Shown here: positions 10,956 to 22,627 of the stretch, piece by piece
Numbering within the stretch: position 1 is the first letter of the stretch
Layout of the letters: the number at the start of each line of letters is the position of its first letter
From: Branchiostoma floridae
Lineage: Eukaryota; Chordata; Leptocardii; Amphioxiformes; Branchiostomatidae
Length of the DNA stretch: 54,911 nucleotides
Reading direction: 5' to 3'
NCBI RefSeq assembly: GCF_000003815.2
Contig: NC_049979.1
Span: 21,003,934-21,058,844, forward strand
Notes under the pieces: model-generated
Databases searched by the model: none
What the model was told of the DNA's origin: nothing
The model's input: the letters and a program-made list of their open reading frames with translations, nothing else
Program-made: the position numbers and the translations under genes

Positions 10956-12335
10956 CTAGATGGAAAATATATTGTTAGCATGATTTATACTGATAGAAAC
11001 AGCATGGGTTTTGCAGTTTAACTAGAGCCAAAAGAATTAAGGCTAAACTGGAAGAAACTCTAAGAGACAGGTGTTTGAGGCAGAACAAGTCTGTTAATTC
11101 TCAGCTGTTCTATAGTAAAAATAAACACGGAAATCAAAGAAAACATTCCAGGTCCCCACTTCCTCTTTAGTTTGTACAGCATGTTCTTTGATGAGGTGAC
11201 CCTTGTTCTACAGAGATCCAGTCTATGTGTATCATGCGTATCACGTACACCCTAACCCAGCATCTCTTATCACAGCTGACGTTTGCGGGGATGATCATAT
11301 CTGTGAATCATCCGGTGATTTCCCACAGAAGCTATTTTTCACAGCGGAAACTATTACAGACAGACTCTGACCTAGATCTCCCCTATCAAAGCTAGAACTT
11401 ATACATAGCATATTCATCAACTTTACTCATTGATTCAACGCAGCAGCAAACTTCTACAATATCAATAAATACATTTGATCAACAGCAAAACATTTGGGCT
11501 ATCTTGAACATTAGCCCATTCTGTAAATTTTACTTGGGGCCCTGTAAACACTGAAAAGTTTTAACACAAATTTGTAGCGACTCCAAGAACAGACACACAC
11601 GTTGAATGCCTGATGAGTAAATCAATGTCTAGTAATGGCTTACACCATTACAGCCTGCCTCTGGAAACAGGTGCCCGGTCTTCAGGGTACTCCCAGCACA
11701 GATGTGACCACTCTCTTAATACCCGACAACTAAATTGGCTATTCCCAGATCCATCTATGACCTGATCAATATTTCTTTATAAAAACTGCCTGTGGGAAAG
11801 CACTGCCGACTCTACGTCTGGTGCTTGATAAGTTTAATTACAGGTAACTTTTTCATAGAATGAGAAGGGATTGTTCTAAGGGAAGACAATCTATAGTAAT
11901 GCCCGTCAACCTTCAGTCTTGACAGGACATTTTCATCAGTCTTAAGTACAGCGGACATACCATTATCTACTTGAGCTTCATCTACCAGAGAGTCTGATGG
12001 CTCAATACTTTTGAAAAAGATAAGGGCTAAAGGGTCGCCCAATCAATATGCCTTCAGGGATGATCCTTTTGATAGGTAGCCAAAGGTCATAAAGGACTTG
12101 AGTGGGGAGACTTCTCAGGAAATTACCCTTCAATATAGACACTTCAATAAGTGAAGACAACTGCATGAACGTCTCCTTCATTGACTTCTAGGTTTACAAT
12201 ATATGATTTAAGAACAATGCCCAAGCTTTTTCTCCCTTGGCAACATTTCAAAACACAGATGATATCACACAACAGTTTCCTGTATCCTGTAGTTCAAGTT
12301 GCTACAGAGTCCTGTAGAGAATCAATATATCAAAC
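10956..12335 (-). other. Intron 11 of robo (1380 bp)
   Basis: Phase 1 intron between FN3-1 and FN3-2. No gene, repeat or mobile element recognised; the minus-strand frame at 11812-12042 has no splice borders. Confidence 0.55.
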
Positions 12336-12502
12336 CTTTTGTTCTGATGGCATCGCTGACAGGGCTGGGGAGGCTGAGCCCCTGGCCATTCTGTGCACGA
12401 ATCAGGAACATGTAGGATGTGGCGGTACGCAGGTTCCTGACCATGTAAGTAGTGCTGCGCACATCCGAGGCAACAGTCACCCAGCCAGTTCCCAAGTCAT
12501 GG
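12336..12502 (-). CDS. robo: Robo exon 11: FN3 domain 1, second half
   Basis: Encodes residues 567-622: SHDLGTGWVTVASDVRSTTY, then MVRNLRTATSYMFLIRAQNG and QGLSLPSPVSDAIRTK. The NLRTATSYMFLIRAQN strand and GLSxPSPxSD turn are characteristic. Acceptor ctacacag; donor AAAAG then GTTTGA is weak at positions +3 to +5 (phase 1), but frame and phase match the next exon. Confidence 0.95.
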
Positions 12503-12566
12503 CTGTGTAGGCATAAGTAGCAAGTCAGTGGTGTAAAAGGGAAATAATGTAAATCTTGAAATATCC

Positions 12567-12660
12567 GTGGTGGTTTTACTTTCATTGTATTTGTGGTGAC
12601 CTATCTGCCACAAATACACGACATTGCCAATATGCATCTCCAATGTATTACTTATAATAA
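12567..12660 (+). repeat. Decayed interspersed repeat in intron 10
   Basis: GTGGTGGTTTTACTTTCATT, TTTGTGGTGACCTATCTGC and CAATATGCATCTCCAATGTA. The inverted copy at 7070-7165 matches closely, sharing TTTGTGGTGACCT, then AATATGCAT and CAATGTRTT in the same order. Probably a MITE family. Confidence 0.65.
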
Positions 12661-12957
12661 TATCGTGTGTATTTTGCAGCCAGTAGGTACCCAAAGTGTG
12701 GGTAATGAGGCTGTTTTAACGTGGTCGAGGCACCTCCTCGAGCAAGGGACCCCTGTGATACTACTGATGTGTTCTGAATCACAAACTTTTATGACTCTGA
12801 AAACTGGCTCTCCCCTGTCAAGTCAAAATCAAATACCAGCAAAAATAAATGTAATTTAAAGCAAGATAATTCTTTCATTTACGTGTACATAATTTCACAT
12901 AGAATGTATGGAAAGGGAGTCCTAAAACTAGTGGACGGATACACTTTTGCCTCTCAC

Positions 12958-13138
12958 CTGAAGTATTCCACTGTGTATGACCTGACTTCAGAAGCTCCAC
13001 TTTTGGCGCTGGGTCTCCAGGTCAGGCGGAGGCTAGACTTGGTGATGTTACTGATGACAGGTTTGTTTGGAGGGCCTGGCAAGTCCGAGGACTCAGGCTG
13101 GAGTCTGGGTGGAAATATCTGTGAGGGATCCGTAGGTT
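12958..13138 (-). CDS. robo: Robo exon 10: Ig5-FN3 linker and FN3 domain 1, first half
   Basis: Encodes residues 507-566: the linker EPTDPSQIFPPRLQPESSD, then PGPPNKPVISNITKSSLRLT and WRPSAKSGASEVRSYTVEYF. The Trp and the SGAS..YTVEYF strand are typical of Robo FN3-1. Acceptor tttcctctgcag, donor TTCAG then GTGAGAG (phase 2). NITK is a sequon. Confidence 0.97.
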
Positions 13139-13216
13139 CTGCAGAGGAAAGAAAACATGAACAAAACATTAACCTATATCTAGGGATTAAAATTAGATAT
13201 TCTCTTTTTCTCAGTA

Positions 13217-13369
13217 CAGTCAAACCTGTGCAAGTGTTCACCTCTACATAAGGATACCTCGGCAGGGTAGACTAAACTTTACACATTTTCCCTGTCTACA
13301 GTGAACATCAGTACACATGCATCACATTTTATCAGTTCCCCAAGTTGTCTTCTTGGGCTATTGTGACTG
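13217..13369. mobile_element. MITE copy 2 of the CAGTMAAACCTG family
   Basis: A 153-bp stretch beginning CAGTCAAACCTG with end GTGACTG, flanked by TA on both sides (13215-13216 and 13370-13371), as in TA-targeting elements. Shares ACCTCTACATAAGGA and a TTGTCTTCTTGGGC block with the copy at 14680. It lies 78 bp from the acceptor of exon 10. Confidence 0.65.
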
Positions 13370-13792
13370 TACATTACCTTCCTGAACTTAATGTCATCAT
13401 AAGAACAACACTTTCATAACAGCTTTGTCAACAGCATAAATAGGAGAGAAGGTCTTTCATTACGAAAAGCTCATGGCTGTCACATTTTTGTCAACAGTTA
13501 AACAATCTCAGCATTGTCTTCAGAATGGGGCCAGCATCTTTAATAGACATGTCTCAACTACTGTTTGTTCCAGTGCTAAGTAAACATTCAGGCTTGTTAT
13601 GGCAGTTCAAATAAACTGAATCCTCCCATCTGGAGGGTTTTACAATATAGATACACATGCATAAAATATCCCGTCAGTGTTACTGGTAGAAACTTTTTAT
13701 TAGGTGAGAATTTACTATATCAGAATGGAGTTGAACAAGAAGATATGGCTCTAGCTGTCAAGATGGCCACACTATCTATGTGATTTATTTAC

Positions 13793-13874
13793 CGTGGACG
13801 TTGAGAGATGCCGTCCATGTGGTCTCCCCACTCTCGCTGGAAGCAATGCAGGTGTACATACCCGAGTCACCAAT
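13793..13874 (-). CDS. robo: Robo exon 9: Ig domain 5, last part
   Basis: Encodes residues 480-506: IGDSGMYTCIASSESGETTW then TASLNVH. Holds the second Cys of Ig5; CIAS, SGE and TW are shared with vertebrate ROBO. Acceptor ttttttag, donor CCACG then GTAAAT (phase 1). Only 82 nt. Confidence 0.97.
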
Positions 13875-14129
13875 CTAAAAAAATGTAGAGCAATGATTAA
13901 GTGCCACACATACTATAACTGACACTAACCTTTTCAACGAGTGTTCATTGCTTGTATTATGCAACGACGGCTGCAATTTGTTATTGAATTACACATTCAT
14001 GAAACTGCACAAGTGTGGTCAGAACACACTTAGAAGATAAACCTAGCATTTTGTGGCTATTCATAACATTGATCACATAGATCATGAAGTTCAACTTTAT
14101 ACTGCTATAAACTGTAATTTATTTACAGA

Positions 14130-14230
14130 AATTTCATGTTTGTGGTTTCCACGGTGAGCTCTCCACCACAAAACACAAATTTAGTATTCTGAGCACACCC
14201 CTACTTCACTGTAAACTTTGCCTTTCCCAC
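14130..14230 (+). repeat. Decayed interspersed repeat, same family as 18670
   Basis: TTCATGTTTGTGGTTTCCAC followed by GGTGAGCTCTCCACCACAAA in intron 8. Weakly related to the copies at 7070, 12567 and 18670. Confidence 0.4.
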
Positions 14231-14280
14231 ATTACATTGAAATTAAGTCACAGCAAAGTTAAAAAGTTGACAGTACTTAC

Positions 14281-14486
14281 TCGGACATCAGATATCTGCA
14301 GAGTGCCTCTGTCCAGGAGCATGATGCGGTGGTCAGTGGCCAGAATGGGGTTGGAGTCCTTCAGCCACCTGATGCTGGGTGCAGGGTTGCCCGACGCCTG
14401 GCAGGGCAGCATGGCCAGCTCACCAATGTTCAGGGTCATGTTGGTGGGGCCTTGTCTGATGATGGGTGGTGGTCTGTCCGACAAAA
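14281..14486 (-). CDS. robo: Robo exon 8: Ig domain 5, first part
   Basis: Encodes residues 411-479: VLSDRPPPIIRQGPTNMTLN with the first Cys in LPCQASGNPAP and the Trp in IRWLKDSN, ending LQISDVR. Acceptor tgttctag, donor CGA then GTAAGT, the ideal U1 match (phase 0). RPPPIIRQGP is a near-exact Robo signature. NMTL is a sequon. Confidence 0.98.
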
Positions 14487-14679
14487 CTAGAACACAGGAA
14501 AAGACAGAGGCTGTAAGATTCAATCACTACAACACATTGGCTTTTTCCCCCGCTAAATACAGTTTTACATATGTACGAATTGCTACCACAATTGAAAGAT
14601 CAAAACAATTACCCAACATCAGCTAAGCTGCCTGGAATTGCATTGTATGGCTTTCTGTGCAATTTCAATAAAATAAATC

Positions 14680-14855
14680 CAGTAAAACCTGAACAACTGA
14701 CCACCTCTACATAAGAACCACCTGGCTAATGTGACCACTTTTTCAATTTTTTTTGTGGTCCAATTGATAATTTTCCCCATTGACATAAGCATGTTATAGT
14801 AACAGTAACATTTTTTATTAGTCCCCTGAGAAGTCTTCTTAGGCAGTTTTGACTG
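14680..14855. mobile_element. MITE copy 1 of a CAGTMAAACCTG family
   Basis: A 176-bp stretch with imperfect inverted ends: CAGTAAAACCTG on the left and CAGTCAAAACTG read inward from the right. Internal blocks ACCACCTCTACATAAG and CTGAGAAGTCTTCTTAGG recur in the copy at 13217-13369. Occupies nearly half of intron 7. Confidence 0.7.
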
Positions 14856-14867
14856 TTCATCTCTTAC

Positions 14868-15027
14868 CAGCAACTTTTAGGTAGGCTCTCTCGGTCTCGC
14901 TCCCTGCGACGCTGAGGGCCGAGCACACGTACCAGCCCTCGTCAGCCTTCTGTACACCGGAGATGATCAGTTCTCCGTTACTGGTCACCTTGAAGCGGCC
15001 GTGGTTCTGGTTGGGGAACATCAGCAC
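14868..15027 (-). CDS. robo: Robo exon 7: Ig domain 4, second half
   Basis: Encodes residues 358-410: VLMFPNQNHGRFKVTSNGEL, then IISGVQKADEGWYVCSALSVAG and AYLKVA. The second core Cys of Ig4 is in YVC. Acceptor tcctgtag, donor GCTG then GTAAGAG (phase 1). The donor is 12 bases from the end of a MITE (14855). Confidence 0.97.
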
Positions 15028-18000
15028 CTACAGGACACAAGATGTAGGTACTCAGTTGTAATCATAAACATTACCCTAGAGTACTCTTCAACCACACATA
15101 TACTACAAGTCTTGGTCATTGATACAGAGAGAGCACAATACTGAACAAAAATTTCCACAAAATATTCTAATGTACAGATACTTTTCTGAAACAGCTTGGT
15201 AAGATATTCAATGTCAGATCTAAGTTATCTTTTCTTAGCAATTATTGGAATTTCAGTGGCCCACTTTCTCTGAAAGCCAACATGAAGGCTGAAAACATAC
15301 ATATGTGGATCCAAATATGCCAGCAATGTAAAAACAACTTCATGTTATGCGAGGCTACGCAATATCCGGCATATCTAGACTAACATACTAGGCTTAGTGC
15401 TATCTCACAATCATGTAATGTCTCCAGATATTTGATTGTCATATTTTATAATTTAGTTTCTTTCCATATATTGCATCCATTGCAACTGTTGTGCAATTAT
15501 GTTTGACCTTTGGGCAGAAATTGCCACCCAACATCAATGGTTCAATTGTAACCATCAGTCATATGAATGGAGCAATGATTTATAGGGGATCCTTGTATCT
15601 CCTCCACCACCCAGATGTTTCCATAATTCTCTATCCCATGCCACACCTGGCCAGTCAATCTGCCATGTTGAATGTAGGGAGTACAGATGTGATGTCACAT
15701 TAATCACTTTAAGAATGGTGCCCTTCTCTTCCAGGGGTCACTTGTTGCTGACCCTTTGGTTTGTACACATACTGGAATAAATCTTCTAGGTTTACATCCC
15801 TTCCTTCCTCAGGGGAGGGGGGTTAACTCAAAAATTCTGTGTGGCCAAGACATAAAGTTTCTGAGGCTAGCTGTAACCCTGCTATCAAGGATGGCCTTGA
15901 TACACAGGAAAGGCCTTCAGGATATATCAGAGACCTTTATATCTAATATTATAGAGGGATATCATGTACTATATCATCTTCCTGTCTTACAGGAACAGGG
16001 TTACCACCCATCCTGCTGAATTCTCTATGCAATATGCAATCCAAACTTGTAGACACCAGGTGATGCATGTCTGTCATTAACAGTAAATCACCTCTGGAGT
16101 CACAATAGAATTCCTGACAGCAAAGGGAAGGAAGTCCATGCAGGGGGGATCACTGCAGTATCTGATATCTTAAGTGAATGCTAATTTTTCCCCCACCACA
16201 TCCTTTCTTTCTCCCACACCCTTCCAAAGTCTGCTTCTCATTTGCATCCAAGACCACAGCTCCGTAAAATAGATACACGATCCTTTATTAAGATCATTCT
16301 CCCCAATTTCCAGGCCTCAATGAACTAGTTAGGCTGTAGCAGAGGTGCTCTGTGCATCCTCATCAGTGGAGTATTTGTTTACCCATGTAATGAGTCTGCT
16401 GGGGTAATTGATGGACATTTTCCAAGTCATTTGGTCATCTATCATTTTGCCAGCTGGTGCCACAGGAAAGGGAGGAATTTGCTGGTTCAGTGGGGTCAAG
16501 ATCTTGTATTTTCACTCAGCATTAACTATTGATGACTATATAATACCATGCAACTCTAAACAACAATTTCTGTGGTTCATGTTGTCGAGGTGGTGGGGGA
16601 TTGTAACATCTACATCCTTTTCTTGATGAATGGACAAATTTAGTCCTTCCTGACAGGACATACCCCTAAACAAAGAGATTTCCTGTACCAATTCTAATCT
16701 TACAAAGACAACAATCATTTCCCTGACAACAAAACTATCATATTTACCAACTAGAATCCTTGCAGACCTCGGAAACATGTCTATTACATGAAAAAAAAAG
16801 TTTTTGACACCAAGCTTTCATTTTGAGTGGTGATTCAGAAACTTAGTACTGAGCACAGGGATGAAATTTATAGTCTATGAGTTATAAGGTCACCTGGCCC
16901 ACCCTTGACTAGCCCACAGGCAGGAAGTGACTGCTGAACTTTATCCTGAATGTCTGAAGGTTTGACTGTTCTACAAAAATAGGTAGGAAATTGGCTATGA
17001 ACCCAAGGCCATGCTCGTACCCTTTGCATAAAGTATGCGTAGGTGCTTCCATTGCGTGAGATAGCAATCTTTCAGAAGCTGGTAAAAACAATTCTCAAGA
17101 CCTGGTGAACACTGGTGCCAGGCTGTTTAATTAATTTTCTAAACTTCACCCTGTACATTCCAGGAATCTGAATTTAACTTAATGACACAAACTTCATGAA
17201 AATGTACTTTCTTAAACTCAAAATGACAAAGAAAATTAACAACATCAGCTTCTGAACAATGAGTGGGATGGAAAATATTCAAACTTTCAAAGCTAGAAAC
17301 AGCCCTTTACTGGTTCATTTTTTTCTCACATCTATGACATGTTGGAAATCAGGTTTCAAAAATTAAAAAAAATTGCAGTTGCCATAACCACGAATCAATA
17401 TTAGTTTCCATGGCGCATACTTCAAGGGAGCATACACATAGAGAAGCTGATGCTTATCAATATTAATACATCGTTAGTACTAGGAAGAAGGGGAAGTGTG
17501 ATGGTGCAGCTGTCAGCTGGTGCCAGTGACATTGTTGAGCAGGATTGGAGGGGTTATATGGACAACCTGGCTGCAAGCTGATATGAAGGGGTGTCTCATA
17601 TTTATGTAAAACAGCACCGGAATAAGCTGGCATAACAAACACAGCATTTCTTGAGGATTATAATTGTGAGAATCAAAGTTCTTTGTGAGCTAGAACTTAG
17701 GGTTGAGCACAATATTCTCTCTGAATATGTGCATACATGTAACTGTACTACAGCAAATACAGGAGCAAATGGCGCCAAATCAAATTAGACAATGCAGTCT
17801 ACACCAGTTATTAATGCGAAGCTATGATTTGAATATCTGCCTGCCACACACTCATGAATAACTTATGTCATGATTGGCAATATTAAACCCAGCCAGGGGT
17901 CAAGTTTTTTACGAGGAGGATCAAATTGCCAACCCACAGGGCTGAATAACCAAGTATTAAGTGCATTACTGGCCACATCACTCCTTTTTACATCCGTTCT

Positions 18001-20502
18001 TTGTAACTACCAATAACACAGGATGGCTTTATTGGTAAATTGTACGGTTCAGTTGACATCTGGCCCATTTAGACATACTATCATGGTAAATTGGCCACTA
18101 TCTGGCAGATATGGAGGCTGTTATCTTCATATCATATGCATACATTTCCTCCGCACTAATTTCGACATAATATCTGATTTCGTGGTGATTTGAAACAGAG
18201 CAGGAGGTAATTTGGCAGGGTGACAGTGTTGGCTAGTTATCACATCATCCAGGTTTAGGAAATGTCACTGGATACCCTTCTGCAACAGAAACTGTAGACA
18301 CAGCCAAAGGGAGGGGCTTTACTCTTATGGTGTCTGGTGATGGTTGTCTGTGTTTGGCAAAGCCAGGGTAGTGCCGTCCATGAATATGAGAAGCTCAAGT
18401 GTGCTGCGCTGGTGAGATCCTTATCTGGTGTGGGAACATACAGCCTATCTCTCTCCCTGGTTCCCTCCTGTAATCCTAGCCTCTGGGAGTGAGGACTAAG
18501 GTGTAATGATGCGTCCATAGATTCAAGGTCTTTTAGTCCTAACCTGCATATCCTTCTCTCTTAGCTACAGTTAAACTTTTGAACTGCCTTTTTCCTTTGA
18601 ATTTTTGAATTAGCTGGCAATATTCTTTCAATACAGAATAACACTATTTTGGAGACTACTAAAAATTGAGAAATATTCATAGTGGTTTTATATTAGTGGT
18701 TTTCATGGTGACCTCTCAATTGCAAGGTCTTCACAATGCATACTGTACTGTTGAGCATTGTGTTACAAATGTACTACGTTTTCACTTCAAACTTAATATG
18801 ACAGGACACCTCCTTTCTTGAGTATTACAGAGTCCCTATTGTGCATTCTATGGTCGCTATTCTCTGAGTCTGACTACTTTTTATGAACTGTCTTAATCGA
18901 ACGATGACCCCAGAAGTTATGAGGCCAGGTATCACTGTCAGATAGGCTCCAATGTCAAGGTGACAGAAAATTGGAATATTGGAAATCCGTCACCACCCTA
19001 CTTAAGTCGGCACTGCGCTAGCAGGTTTGTGCGGTGGGCTTCAAAACTGACTGGTTGGGTTCCGTCTATCAGTTCTATAGTAAGCTTACAGCTAGAAAAG
19101 CTCTACAGTTACTAGGATTTGGAGTAATCCATGGGGGTTTGATACTTGAATGTGTTAAATGTAAGGGAAGGGCACTTCCTACCAATTCAACCAGAGTCAC
19201 CCTTATTGAAATGCTATTGTCATAAGATTATGCTTGATCTGTTGTGAACTGCCCCATTGAGTATGGGAAGAATGCTGACAAAAGGCATGCCAGTATTAGA
19301 AATGACAAGAATTGTGCTATATTGAAAGAGAAAACTTTTCACACCTACAAATTGGAATTGCTGGGGATTTTGGTGTTCTATTTCTGATTTTTAAGAGCCA
19401 AACAAATCCCTGTTTGAAACTAGAATTGGTCTCTGAGGTGACAATTAGACTACCAGTATTAACTTTGGCATGTATGTCATCATCTCAGACAATCTCATCA
19501 TCAAGACATTCTTCTGGCTGGCTGTTTGAAAATAGAAACCCCCACAACTTTGATTCTTACATAGACTATCTCTACCTTTCAATCAAACAGCGACTTGAAA
19601 TAATGCCAGAATTCATAACGACTTCTAAAAGAATTCGTGTGACATTTAGAAATATGCCTTGCTGGCGGTTGCATATTATTCAGTCTGCAAATCATACCTG
19701 GCTATCACCAACGGCCAACCAAGCAGAATAACAAAACAGCCTATGGGGGTGTAAATCCTAATGGACGTTTCCTGTACAGGGTAGGTCACACTTCAGTACA
19801 ACCAAAGAAAGGCTGTCAAGATGATTTTGAAGCTTTGCAGAAACAAGTTCACTGTCTTCTGTATACAGATCACAGCTGGGGAGTGTCTTAAGAGCCTTAC
19901 GAAAACTTAATTCAGTTTCTTTGTTGGATAAAATTGAGTTTGGCCTGCTGACTTTAAGGTACATGTAACTAAGAATACAAGGAAGGATATGTCTGAAAAA
20001 TGTCTTACTGGCATTTTTTAGTTAAAATCATTCCCATAGCTTTTGATGTATAGTACGGTGCCCATCCCCATTTCTATAGCCCTTGGGTCGCACAGTTGTG
20101 CGAGCACTACAGCAGGAGGGTTGTCCACTCATAGCAGTATCAGGCTTTTGAATACTACATGAAGTCATGACTCAAGCAACTGGATATGGTTTTGGAAACG
20201 GGCAGACGTTTCAACTACTATCCAGTAGTTTTCGCCACTGTATCTTATTTATACCTGGATGAAGTCAATTTCGTTGGCTATACATGGACTACCATTCCTG
20301 AATTCTTGGGCCCAACCCATTGACTACATATATTTTTGTGGAGGAAGAAGATTTCCAGTGTTTTGAGTTCACAATTGCAATTGAAACAATTCTGTTGTAT
20401 AGTAGGAATACTAAATGCACACTGGCAGTGTCCATATTTTGTGGCAAGAGGTCACAGTGAAAATAAGATCAAACTTATTAAGATTTACAGTTGTACATCT
20501 AT
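15028..20502 (-). other. Intron 6 of robo, most of its 5.8 kb
   Basis: Interrupts Ig4 (phase 0). Apart from the MITE at its upstream end and one decayed repeat copy at about 18670-18760, no gene or mobile element was recognised. The long plus-strand frame at 19312-19731 has no recognisable domain and looks like chance. Confidence 0.5.
18670..18760 (+). repeat. Decayed interspersed repeat, GTGGTTTTCATGGTGACC family
   Basis: AGTGGTTTTATATTAGTGG followed by TTTTCATGGTGACCTCTC. Shares the (G)GTGGTTTT and TGGTGACCTC blocks with copies at 7070, 12567 and 14130. Family unnamed here; probably an old MITE. Confidence 0.5.
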
Positions 20503-20764
20503 AGGCTCGAAATACTGGGTGCATGTGCACCCAGGTGCACCCAAAATTACTAGTAGACATCATATTCTTGACATCTAACTGTTAGAAAGATAATAAAAAT
20601 GTCTGTCATGGTACTTGTTTAAGAATTTGATAGCTTGTAACTAAGATTTATTATTAGGTTATTATTTAAATTTAAGTGGTGCACCCAAAAATTTTTTGGT
20701 GCACCCAAATTTTTAAGCTGGATGCACCAGTGCACCTAATCCCAAAAATGAATTTCGAGCCCTG
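20503..20764. mobile_element. hAT-like MITE just downstream of exon 6
   Basis: A 262-bp stretch with inverted ends: AGGCTCGAAAT on the left (20503) and, read inward from the right (20764), CAGGGCTCGAAATTCA. CAGGGCTCGAAAT is a common hAT-type end. Both subterminal zones carry repeated GGTGCACCCAAA motifs. Flanks ATCTATAG and ATCTACAT are only partly alike, so an eroded 8-bp duplication is possible. Confidence 0.75.
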
Positions 20765-20796
20765 ATCTACATGTCTCAGCATGATCAGCTCCTTAC

Positions 20797-20921
20797 CTGA
20801 CTTCCTTCCTTCTGCCAGAAGACAGCAGGAGGAGGGTTTCCGGCTGTCTCACACAGGAAGGTGGCTATTCTGTTCAGCCCGATCACCTGGTCTCGGGGCT
20901 TCGTCTTGAAGGTCGGCCGTT
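20797..20921 (-). CDS. robo: Robo exon 6: Ig domain 4, first half
   Basis: Encodes residues 316-357: ERPTFKTKPRDQVIGLNRIA followed by TFLCETAGNPPPAVFWQKEGSQ. First Cys and Trp of Ig4 are present. Acceptor cccttgtcag, donor AGTCAG then GTAAGG (phase 0). The block KPRDQV and the ending FWxxEGSQ are shared with ROBO1. Its donor lies only 32 bp from the nearest end of a MITE (20764). Confidence 0.97.
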
Positions 20922-21011
20922 CTGACAAGGGAAAAACAATGTGTTATCAATCAGTACCTTGATCACTTGCATCCATGTGCACTGAAAGATATCGTAAGGC
21001 TGACCAGTTAT

Positions 21012-21291
21012 CAGGGTTGGACAAGTTTTCTAAAATTCAGTTGTCCTATCGGGCAAATTTTCATTTGCCAAAATTCAAATGACATTCTATCAAGTCTTTT
21101 CATTTCCTTCAACTGAATTCTTGTTATTGGCTTTATTTTTGTGGACAAATGCTTGATGCCATGACTGTGAAAAGTAGTAAGTACATGTATATCAAAACCT
21201 CACTCAATGGAAAAAAATGTAACTTGCCCAATCAGCATTTGCACTTGACCAAGACACAAGACAATAGGGCTAGTGGACTTGTCCAACCCTG
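21012..21291. mobile_element. hAT-like MITE in intron 5
   Basis: A 280-bp stretch bounded by perfect 15-bp inverted repeats, CAGGGTTGGACAAGT at 21012 and inverted to 21291. The CAGGG ends are typical of hAT. A clean 8-bp duplication is not visible; the flanks GTTAT and GTTCT are only similar. No coding capacity. Confidence 0.8.
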
Positions 21292-21410
21292 GTTCTCCTC
21301 ATTCATTGGTGGATTTTTAACTCATTCAAGTGTAAAAATCATAAGTGAGCACATCTGGCACTCTAGCCAGCAATTTGACTGATGTGAGTTTCTGTGACTA
21401 TCTTTCTTAC

Positions 21411-21538
21411 CGTGGATGGTAAGTGTGGCTTTCCCTTCCACTCTTCCCACCAGGTTTTCCGCCGTGCAAACGTACGTGCCTTCGTCGGCTGAAGTCACCC
21501 GCTCTATCTTCAGGTTCTTGTTGTCCAGAATTCTGGCC
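21411..21538 (-). CDS. robo: Robo exon 5: Ig domain 3, second half
   Basis: Encodes residues 273-315: RARILDNKNLKIERVTSADE followed by GTYVCTAENLVG and TLTIH. The second core Cys of Ig3 is in YVC. Acceptor ccacacag, donor CACG then GTAAGA (phase 1). Joins to exon 4 by completing Arg273. Confidence 0.97.
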
Positions 21539-21917
21539 CTGTGTGGAAATTCATTTCCATCAAATGTAGTCAGTTGGGCATTTCCTATATTTCTTGCTAT
21601 TATTCTGTTTTGTCCATTTTAAAGAGACATAGCACATGGTCCACTGAATAAAAGACATGGGATGCTCTTAATCTATTTAAAATCTGTACGTACAGATCTT
21701 GCATTACCTTCCATTCAGCATCTTTCAGTGGAGTGATTATGATTGAACAGAAAGTAAGACGGCCAAAAGTCAGAACAAAGAATCCAGATCAAAATCTAAC
21801 AGGACAAGGAAAATTTTTTATGTGTCCTTCAATGGCTTCAATCTATCTGCTGGAGCAGTCTATCTGCTCGAGCCAATGTTTAGTCCAAATGGTCTTTTAG
21901 ACTGATGGACGCTTTAC
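21539..21917 (-). other. Intron 4 of robo (379 bp)
   Basis: Phase 2 intron that interrupts Ig3. No other feature seen. Confidence 0.6.
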
Positions 21918-22056
21918 CTTCCAAGAGGGAGTGCGCTCTCCTCACGACTCCATGACACCTGCGGAGCGGGGTCGCCACGTACTTTACACTTGAACTCAAC
22001 GTCCTCCTTGACGATAGCCGTGACATCTTCTGGCGCCTCAGAAAATGAAGGTTTCA
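21918..22056 (-). CDS. robo: Robo exon 4: Ig domain 3, first half
   Basis: Encodes residues 227-272: VKPSFSEAPEDVTAIVKEDV followed by EFKCKVRGDPAPQVSW. It has the first core Cys and Trp of Ig3. Acceptor cgattgcag, donor GGAAG then GTAAAGC (phase 2), so the domain is split after SALPLG. It matches the vertebrate segment that starts RPSF and contains EFKCEARGDP. Confidence 0.97.
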
Positions 22057-22627
22057 CTGCAATCGAGAAGCATTAAAATCAGGGTCAGTTTTTGGCATGA
22101 AAATATTGCTCATCCTCAGATGTTGGGATGAAGCAGGCTTCAAATCCAGACCTCACCAAGCATGCAGCAGACTATTGCTAACATTTATTACCTCATCCCA
22201 ACTGTTAGGAACTAGAAGTGTAACTGTACAGTTTTAATCACATCCATCCAATACTACTATATACAGGAAATCTTACCTAGCTCCAGTCATTGTTGTCAGT
22301 GCTGTTATAGTATGCATGAATTTTAGTGACTTCAGTCTTATTGTAATACATGAAATTACAATAGTCATGAATGACAACAAATTTCTAATAGTATCAAATA
22401 TCAAATGGTGGGTGTGGACATTTGGAATACCGTGTTGTGTTGGAATGTCGTTAGGATTACATGTACGGGTTTCGAGGGGGTCTACTGAGGGGTGGGGAGG
22501 ACACAGCACGCAACATGACAAACACGTGCACAACCACAGGGGACGGGAATGGACGATGAATGGCGTTTAGTCGGTGAGGTGATACGCAGGGCGTCATACG
22601 GGCAGGAACGAACAGCGATCGACTCAC
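22057..22627 (-). other. Intron 3 of robo (571 bp)
   Basis: Phase 1 intron between Ig2 and Ig3. Nothing else recognised inside. Confidence 0.6.

Noticed and set aside
19312-19731. 139-codon plus-strand frame in intron 6
   Set aside because: Composition of ordinary intron; no homology recognised, no promoter or splice context.
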